Origin: an uncultured Oscillospiraceae bacterium
GTDB lineage: Bacteria; Bacillota; Clostridia; Oscillospirales; Oscillospiraceae
Length of the DNA: 34,306 bases
Reading direction: 5' to 3'
Assembly (NCBI GenBank): GCA_947626785.1
Contig: CANQTO010000028.1
Span: 1-34,306 of the forward strand
This document shows, one piece after another, positions 29,116 through 34,306 of the stretch. Made by a program: the position numbers and the translations under genes. The notes under the pieces were generated by a model that was not told where the DNA came from, made no database searches, and saw nothing but the letters and a program-made list of their open reading frames with translations. Positions within the stretch are counted from its first letter, which is position 1; every line of letters begins with the position of its first letter.

Positions 29116-30213
29116 ATGGCTGACAAGAAAAAGACCCCTCCCATCGCCCCGCCCTCCGCGGATAAGAAGAAGGCCCTGGAGACGGCCATCGCCAAGATAG
29201 AAAAGGACTACGGCAAGGGCACCATCATGCGCCTGGGGGACGACATCCCCGTGAACGTGGAGGCCCTGTCCACCGGCTCTTTGTCCCTGGACATGGCGCT
29301 GGGCATCGGCGGTGTGCCCCGTGGCCGCATCGTGGAGATCTACGGGCCCGAGGCCTCCGGCAAGACCACTCTGGCCCTGCACGTGGTGGCTTCCGCCCAG
29401 AAAAACGGCGGCGAGGCCGCCTATATCGACGTGGAGCACGCCCTGGAGCCGGCCTATGCCCGGGCCCTGGGCGTGGATATCGACAGCCTGCTCATCTCCC
29501 AGCCGGACACCGGCGAGCAGGCCCTGGACATCGCCGAGTCCCTGGTCCGCTCCGGCGCGATCGACGTGCTGGTGGTGGACTCTGTGGCGGCCCTGATCCC
29601 CCGCTCCGAGCTGGAGGGCGAGGTGGGCGACACCGTGGTGGGCGCTCTGGCCCGGCTCATGTCCCAGGCCATGCGCCGCCTGGCCGGCGCCATCTCCAAG
29701 AACAACTGCACCGTCATCTTCATCAACCAGCTGAGGCAGAAGATCGGCGTCATGTACGGCAACCCGGAGACCACTCCCGGCGGCCTGGCCCTGAAGTACT
29801 ACGCCTCCGTGCGTATCGACGTGCGCCGCATCGAGACTTTGAAGGTCAACGGCGAGATGATCGGCAACCGGACCCGGGCCAAGGTGGTCAAGAACAAGGT
29901 GGCGCCCCCCTTCCGGGAGGCGGAATTCGACATCATGTACGGCGAGGGCATCTCCCGGGTGGGCGAGATCGTGGACCTGGGCGTAAAGCTGGAGATCATC
30001 GACAAGGCCGGCGCCTGGTTCACCGTGGACGGCCAGCGCATCCAGGGCCGGGACGGGGTGAAGGAATTTCTCCAGAACAACGAGGAGGTCCGGGACAAGA
30101 TCGAGAAGGAAATCCGGGAGAACTTCTACAAGCTCATGAGCCCCCAGGCCCGGAAGGCCGCCCAGGCCTCCGGCCGGGCCGTGGACGTGAGCGCCGCGGA
30201 CTTCGAGGACTAA
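29116..30213 (+). CDS. recA: Recombinase RecA
   Basis: The 365-residue protein has Walker [10 protein letters not shown] (about 77-85), the [22 protein letters not shown] opening, Walker [16 protein letters not shown], the DNA-binding loops and the [21 protein letters not shown] segment. It forms ATP-dependent filaments on single-stranded DNA for recombination and induces the SOS response. ATG at 29116 follows AAAGGAGAAT. No GAAC-N4-GTTC LexA box was seen in the 40-nt spacer, so SOS induction would need a distant promoter. recX follows with no gap. Confidence 0.98.
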   Translation: MADKKKTPPIAPPSADKKKALETAIAKIEKDYGKGTIMRLGDDIPVNVEALSTGSLSLDMALGIGGVPRGRIVEIYGPEASGKTTLALHVVASAQKNGGEAAYIDVEHALEPAYARALGVDIDSLLISQPDTGEQALDIAESLVRSGAIDVLVVDSVAALIPRSELEGEVGDTVVGALARLMSQAMRRLAGAISKNNCTVIFINQLRQKIGVMYGNPETTPGGLALKYYASVRIDVRRIETLKVNGEMIGNRTRAKVVKNKVAPPFREAEFDIMYGEGISRVGEIVDLGVKLEIIDKAGAWFTVDGQRIQGRDGVKEFLQNNEEVRDKIEKEIRENFYKLMSPQARKAAQASGRAVDVSAADFED

Positions 30214-30825
30214 ATGCTTATTAGGGCTATCCGCCAGACCTCCAGCGACCGCTGCACCGTGGCCCTGGAGGACGGCGAGGAGATCAGGACCTCTCTCGGC
30301 GCCGTTGCGGAGCTGCGCCTTTTTAACGGCAAGGAGCTGGATGCGGAGGCCCTGGAGGAGCTGCGGCTCCTCTCCCGCCGCTCCCTGGCCCGGGACCGGG
30401 CCCTGGAGCTGCTCTCCCGGCGGCCCATGTCCTGTAAGGAGCTGAGAGACAAGCTCCTCCAGAAGGGCGAGGACGAGGACGCCGCCGCCTACAGCGTCCA
30501 GTGGCTGGAGGAGCGGGGCTTTCTCAACGACGAGAGCTACGCCGCCGCTGTGGCCCGGCACTACGCCGCCAAGGGCTACGGGGCCGGCCGGGTCCGCGCC
30601 GAGCTTAATCGCCGGGGCGTGCCCCGGGAGCTCTGGGAGGAGGCCCTGACCTCCATGCCGGAGCCGGACGACAAGCTCCGGCGCTTCATCGCCTCCCGCC
30701 TCCGGGACCCGGAGGACCGGGACCAGGTGAGAAAAGTCAGCGCCGCCCTCTACCGGCGGGGCTACTCCTGGGAGGAGATCCGCTCCGCCCTGCGCGCCTA
30801 CAACGCGGAAATCGAGGAAGACTGA
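30214..30825 (+). CDS. recX: Regulatory protein RecX
   Basis: The 203-residue protein is built from three-helix RecX repeats: LARDRALELLSRRPMSCKEL, LEERGFLNDESYAAAVARHY and GAGRVRAELNRRGVPRELWEE, plus a further C-terminal repeat ending SWEEIRSALRAY. RecX binds RecA filaments and limits their extension. The ATG follows the recA stop directly, so translation is coupled. It overlaps the rimO start by one base (TGATG). The length is on the long side for the family, as in Gram-positive RecX. Confidence 0.94.
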   Translation: MLIRAIRQTSSDRCTVALEDGEEIRTSLGAVAELRLFNGKELDAEALEELRLLSRRSLARDRALELLSRRPMSCKELRDKLLQKGEDEDAAAYSVQWLEERGFLNDESYAAAVARHYAAKGYGAGRVRAELNRRGVPRELWEEALTSMPEPDDKLRRFIASRLRDPEDRDQVRKVSAALYRRGYSWEEIRSALRAYNAEIEED

Positions 30826-32147
30826 TGGAACAGACCTTTGCACTCATATCCCTTGGCTGCGCCAAGAACCTGGTCAACAGCGAACAGATGCTGTATCTGA
30901 TGGACGAGGCGGGCTTCACTCTGGTGTCCGACCCGGACGGGGCGGACCTGGTCATCGTGAACACCTGCGGCTTTATCGAGGCCGCCAAGACCGAGGCCAT
31001 CGACACCATCCTCCAGATGGCGGAGCTGAAAAAGGCCGGCCGTCTGGGCGGGCTGATCGTCACCGGCTGCCTTGCTGAGCGGTACAAGGACAGCATCCTC
31101 CAGGAGCTGCCGGAGATCGACGCCGTGCTGGGCGTGGGCAGCTTCGCCGCCATCGTCCAGGCCGCCCGGGGCGTCCTGGAGGGCAGGCAGACCCGCCTCT
31201 TCGGCAGCAACAGCGCCCCGGTGGAGGAGATCCCCCGGGTGCTGTCCACGGGCCCGGCCTGGGCCTATCTGCGCATCGCCGAGGGCTGCGACAATTTCTG
31301 CGCCTTCTGCGCTATCCCCTATATCCGGGGCCGCTACCGCTCCCGCTCCATGGAGAACATCCTGGCCGAGGCCCGGGACCTGGCCGAGCACGGGGTCAAG
31401 GAGCTCATCGTCATCGCCCAGGACATCACCCGCTACGGGACCGACCTGTACGGCAAGCGCAGTCTGGCCGCCCTCTGCCGGGAGCTGGCGAAGATCGACG
31501 GCGTGGAGTGGATACGGCTCCACTACCTCTACCCCGACCAGTTCGACGATGAGCTGATCGAGGAGATCGCAAGCAACGACAAAATCGTCAAATATCTGGA
31601 TATCCCCATCCAGCATATCAATAATACGATCCTCAAGCGCATGAACCGCCGGGGCACCGGGGACGAGATCCGGGAGCTTTTCGCCCGGCTCCGCCGATGT
31701 ATCCCCGGGCTGGTCCTGCGCACCAGCCTGATCGCCGGCCTGCCCGGCGAGGGGGAGGCGGAGTTTGAGGAGCTCTGCGCCTTCCTGAGAGAGGCCCGGA
31801 TCGAGCGGGTAGGCGTCTTCCCCTTCTCCCCGGAGGAGGGCACGCCGGCAGCGGCCATGCCCCGCCCCAGCGAGGAGGTGGCCCAACAGCGGGCCGAGCA
31901 GATCATGGAGCTCCAGGCCCCCATCATGGACGCCTTCTGCCAGAGCCTGGTGGGCAGGACCCTCCGGGTCCTCTGCGAGGGCTGGGACGAGGAGAGCGGC
32001 CGCCTCAGCGGCCGATGTTACGCCGACTCTCCGGAGATCGACGGCCAGGTGCTCTTCACGGGCAGCTGTGACGACGGGGACATGGTGGATGTCCTCATCC
32101 AGGCCGCTGAGGACGGCATCCTATACGGACAGGAGGCAGAGCTATGA
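30825..32147 (+). CDS. rimO: Ribosomal protein S12 methylthiotransferase RimO
   Basis: The 440-residue protein has an N-terminal UPF0004 domain with the iron-sulfur ligands Cys12 (ISLGCAKNLVNSE), a second Cys in VNTCGF and a third in VTGCLAERY, the radical-SAM motif CDNFCAFC in EGCDNFCAFCAIP, and a C-terminal TRAM domain. RimO adds a methylthio group to the conserved Asp of ribosomal protein S12. LISLGCAKNLVNSE and the TRAM region fit RimO and not the tRNA enzymes MiaB or MtaB. It overlaps recX by one base and pgsA by four. Confidence 0.96.
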   Translation: MEQTFALISLGCAKNLVNSEQMLYLMDEAGFTLVSDPDGADLVIVNTCGFIEAAKTEAIDTILQMAELKKAGRLGGLIVTGCLAERYKDSILQELPEIDAVLGVGSFAAIVQAARGVLEGRQTRLFGSNSAPVEEIPRVLSTGPAWAYLRIAEGCDNFCAFCAIPYIRGRYRSRSMENILAEARDLAEHGVKELIVIAQDITRYGTDLYGKRSLAALCRELAKIDGVEWIRLHYLYPDQFDDELIEEIASNDKIVKYLDIPIQHINNTILKRMNRRGTGDEIRELFARLRRCIPGLVLRTSLIAGLPGEGEAEFEELCAFLREARIERVGVFPFSPEEGTPAAAMPRPSEEVAQQRAEQIMELQAPIMDAFCQSLVGRTLRVLCEGWDEESGRLSGRCYADSPEIDGQVLFTGSCDDGDMVDVLIQAAEDGILYGQEAEL

Positions 32148-32662
32148 CCACCGCCAACAAGATCACCATCGCCCGCGTCATCATGATCCCGATCTTCCTG
32201 GTCCTGGCCTACACCGGGCATCTGAGCTGGGCCCTGGCCGTGTACGTCATCGCGTGTCTCTCGGATATGCTGGACGGCTACATCGCCCGGCACTATAACC
32301 AGATCAGCAACTTCGGCAAATTCATGGACCCCCTGGCGGACAAGGTGCTGGTGCTGGCGGCCATGTGCTTCTTCGTAGAGAGGGGCAGCATGCCCGGCTG
32401 GGCCGTGGCCATCGTGCTGTTTCGGGAGTTTGCCGTGTCCGGCCTCCGGCTCATCGCCGTGGAGCGCAGCCGGGTCATCGCCGCCGCCTGGTCCGGCAAG
32501 ATCAAGACCGCCTGCACCATGGTGGGCCTCTGCGCCATGCTGCTGTTCCCCGATGTGTCTCTCGTCAACCTCATCTCCACCGCCGTTATCCTGCTCACCA
32601 CTGTCTATTCCGGGATCGAATATTTTTATGTAAACCGGGATGTGTTCAAAGATTTGGATTAA
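32144..32662 (+). CDS. pgsA: CDP-diacylglycerol-glycerol-3-phosphate 3-phosphatidyltransferase PgsA
   Basis: The 172-residue membrane protein carries the full CDP-alcohol phosphotransferase motif D-G-x2-A-R-x8-G-x3-D-x3-D in DMLDGYIARHYNQ and GKFMDPLADK. Opening NKITIARVIMIPIFLVL is typical of PgsA. It makes phosphatidylglycerophosphate from CDP-diacylglycerol and glycerol 3-phosphate. The start overlaps the rimO stop by four bases (ATGA). cysS follows after 12 nt. The length is normal for the short Gram-positive form. Confidence 0.95.
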   Translation: MTTANKITIARVIMIPIFLVLAYTGHLSWALAVYVIACLSDMLDGYIARHYNQISNFGKFMDPLADKVLVLAAMCFFVERGSMPGWAVAIVLFREFAVSGLRLIAVERSRVIAAAWSGKIKTACTMVGLCAMLLFPDVSLVNLISTAVILLTTVYSGIEYFYVNRDVFKDLD

Positions 32663-32674
32663 AGGAGAATCCCT

Positions 32675-34126
32675 ATGAAACTGTACAATTCCGCTACCCG
32701 CAAACGGGAGGATTTCGTCCCCAACCATCCGGACATCGTGAAGATGTACACCTGCGGCCCCACGGTGTACCACTACGCCCATATCGGCAACCTGCGCAGC
32801 TACATCATGGAGGACGTGCTGGAGAAGGCCCTGCGCTATGAGGGCTACCCGGTCAAGCGGGTGATGAACATCACCGACGTGGGCCACCTGACCTCCGACG
32901 CCGACGAGGGCGAGGACAAGATGCTCAAGGGCGCCCGCCGGGAGCACAAGAGCGTCATGGAGATCGCCAAGTTCTACACCGACGCCTTTTTCTCCGACTG
33001 CGCCAAGCTGAACATCAAGACCCCCGACGTGGTGGAGCCCGCTACCAACTGCATCGACGAGTATATCAAGATCATCTCCAAGCTCATGGACACGGGCTAC
33101 GCCTATTTTGCCGGCGGCAACGTGTACTTTGACACCTCCAAGCTGGAGCGCTACTATATCTTCAACGACTTCAGCGCCGAGGACCTGGACGTGGGCGTTC
33201 GGGAGGGCGTGGAGGAGGACCTGAACAAGCGCAATAAGAACGACTTCGTCCTCTGGTTCACCAAATCCAAGTTCGAGGACCAGGCCCTGAAGTGGGACTC
33301 CCCCTGGGGCGTGGGCTACCCCGGCTGGCACATCGAGTGCTCCGGCATCTCCATGAAGCACCTGGGCGAGGACCTGGACATCCACTGCGGCGGCGTGGAC
33401 AACGCCTTCCCACACCACACCAACGAGATCGCCCAGTCCGAGTCCTACCTGGGGCACAAGTGGTGCAATCTCTGGTTCCATGTGGCCCATCTGAACACCA
33501 GCTCCGGCAAGATGAGCAAGTCCAGCGGCGAATTTCTCACGGTTAGCCTGCTGGAGCAGAAGGGCTATGACCCCCTGGCCTACCGCTTCTTCTGCCTCCA
33601 GAGCCACTACCGCAAGTCCCTGGTCTTCACATGGGAGAACCTGGACAACGCCCAGCTGGCCTACAACAAGCTGACCGCCCGGGTGGGGGCCCTGAAGCCG
33701 GAGGACGGCCCGGTGGACGAGGCGGCTCTGGCCGCCATGAAGGAGCGCTTCCTGAACGCTCTGGACAACGACCTGAACAGCTCCCTGGCCGTCACCGCCG
33801 TGTACGACGTGTTCAAGGCCAAGACCAACGACGCCACCAAGCTGGCCGCTATCGGGGACTTTGACCGGGTGCTGAGCCTGGATCTGATCGCCCGGGGCGA
33901 GCAGAAGCGGCAGGAGCTCAAGCGCCAGGCCGTCACTGCCGGGCAGTTCACCGTGGTGTCCGAGTCCGGCGAGAGCGACCCGGAGGTAGAGGCCAAGATC
34001 CTGGCCCGCCAGGAGGCCAAGAAGGCCAAGAACTTCGCCGAGGCCGACCGCATCCGGGACGAGCTGAAGGCCGCCGGCATTGAGGTGACCGACATCCCCC
34101 ACGGTGCCAAGTGGAAGAGGATCTGA
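32675..34126 (+). CDS. cysS: Cysteinyl-tRNA synthetase
   Basis: The 483-residue class I synthetase has the HIGH-type motif in MYTCGPTVYHYAHIGNLRS, zinc ligands in that first Cys, in WHIECSGIS and in HHTNEIAQSE, and GKMSKSSGE as KMSKS. The DALR-type helical domain occupies the C-terminal third and ends VTDIPHGAKWKRI. It charges tRNA-Cys in the cytosol. ATG at 32675 follows AAAGGAG. It is the last gene before a strong terminator. No unusual insertion or fusion was seen. Confidence 0.97.
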   Translation: MKLYNSATRKREDFVPNHPDIVKMYTCGPTVYHYAHIGNLRSYIMEDVLEKALRYEGYPVKRVMNITDVGHLTSDADEGEDKMLKGARREHKSVMEIAKFYTDAFFSDCAKLNIKTPDVVEPATNCIDEYIKIISKLMDTGYAYFAGGNVYFDTSKLERYYIFNDFSAEDLDVGVREGVEEDLNKRNKNDFVLWFTKSKFEDQALKWDSPWGVGYPGWHIECSGISMKHLGEDLDIHCGGVDNAFPHHTNEIAQSESYLGHKWCNLWFHVAHLNTSSGKMSKSSGEFLTVSLLEQKGYDPLAYRFFCLQSHYRKSLVFTWENLDNAQLAYNKLTARVGALKPEDGPVDEAALAAMKERFLNALDNDLNSSLAVTAVYDVFKAKTNDATKLAAIGDFDRVLSLDLIARGEQKRQELKRQAVTAGQFTVVSESGESDPEVEAKILARQEAKKAKNFAEADRIRDELKAAGIEVTDIPHGAKWKRI

Positions 34127-34150
34127 GCGTAAGTTACATGCAAAAAACAG

Positions 34151-34198
34151 GGGGCTGTGAAAAAAAGAGCCGCAGACGGCTCAGGATTTCACAGCCCC
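34151..34198 (+). terminator. Intrinsic terminator after cysS
   Basis: GGGGCTGTGAAA (34151-34162) pairs with TTTCACAGCCCC (34187-34198) and encloses GAGCCG-CAGA-CGGCTC (34167-34182). GAATTTTTGTG follows. It starts 24 nt after the cysS stop. Confidence 0.85.
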
Positions 34199-34246
34199 GA
34201 ATTTTTGTGTGGAAAACTGGCGGGATTATGGAGACCATCCCAAAGT

Positions 34247-34275
34247 TTGTGTAAACCTTCGATATGGTGTATAAT
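34247..34275 (+). promoter_or_regulatory. Promoter of the next, mostly unseen gene
   Basis: TTGTGT (34247-34252), 17 nt, TATAAT (34270-34275). An RBS CGGAGG at 34289-34294 and an ATG at 34303 follow. Confidence 0.75.
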
Positions 34276-34302
34276 AGAAGCACTATATCGGAGGTTTATA
34301 TT

Positions 34303-34306
34303 ATGA
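34303..34306 (+). CDS. Start of a gene running out of the window
   Basis: ATG at 34303-34305 is spaced 8 nt from GGAGG and about 28 nt from a TATAAT box. Only the start codon and one base are present, so the product cannot be named. Confidence 0.5.

Overview
The window looks like a chromosomal segment from a GC-rich, spore-forming anaerobic member of the Clostridia, most like the gut Oscillospiraceae. I infer this from gene content: sporulation genes (spoIIP, bofA, a SleB-type hydrolase), a PerR/reverse-rubrerythrin/rubredoxin peroxide module, the beta subunit of a sodium-pumping decarboxylase, and AGGAGG-type ribosome binding sites. Genes are dense and GC-rich. The spacers are short and often very AT-rich. 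No transposase, phage, tRNA, rRNA or CRISPR gene was seen.

Layout. (1) 1-375: the 3' end of a decarboxylase beta subunit, its terminator, and an AT-rich array of 14-bp repeats around a 17-bp inverted repeat. (2) 375-4743, minus strand: mgtE, an AEC permease, a DUF1643 protein, an omega-amidase-like nitrilase and a Nudix hydrolase, tightly packed and probably one operon. (3) 4903-12499: an ECF-type sigma factor, a membrane-anchored probable anti-sigma protein, and two large paralogous lipoproteins (propeller-like N-terminal half, solute-binding-protein-like C-terminal half). The series is interrupted by an oppositely oriented degV and by several strong hairpins. (4) 12558-13746, minus: perR-rbr-rubredoxin with a clear promoter and dyad operator. 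(5) 13835-18000: spoIIP, a TSCPD protein, a SleB-type lipoprotein, rsmG, a BlaI-type repressor and bofA. (6) 18100-18284: a structured spacer ending in an orphan plus-strand terminator, followed by a second set of 14-bp repeats. (7) 18276-25270, minus: a Tet(M)-like GTPase fused to a C-terminal NYN/Rae1-like nuclease domain, ylmH, pepT, an MFS sugar transporter and a NahK-like kinase. (8) 25495-34126, plus: a two-component system, a DUF1385 protein, prmC, recA, recX, rimO, pgsA and cysS. The window closes with the promoter, RBS and start codon of one more gene.

How the genes fit together. Block 7 joins two ribosome-directed factors, the GTPase-nuclease fusion and the quality-control factor YlmH, by overlapping reading frames, and follows them with peptide and sugar scavenging genes. 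Block 8 is a housekeeping run with many 1-4 nt overlaps. Block 4 is a self-contained peroxide defence unit. Block 3 resembles an envelope-signalling module whose output and ligand are unknown.

The points most worth a second look are the GTPase-NYN fusion overlapping ylmH, the ECF/anti-sigma/paired-lipoprotein module, the 14-bp repeats that resemble the XerD arm of dif at two convergent gene ends, the nested palindromes that supply the stop codon of the anti-sigma gene, and the orphan structured transcript candidate near 18100-18234.
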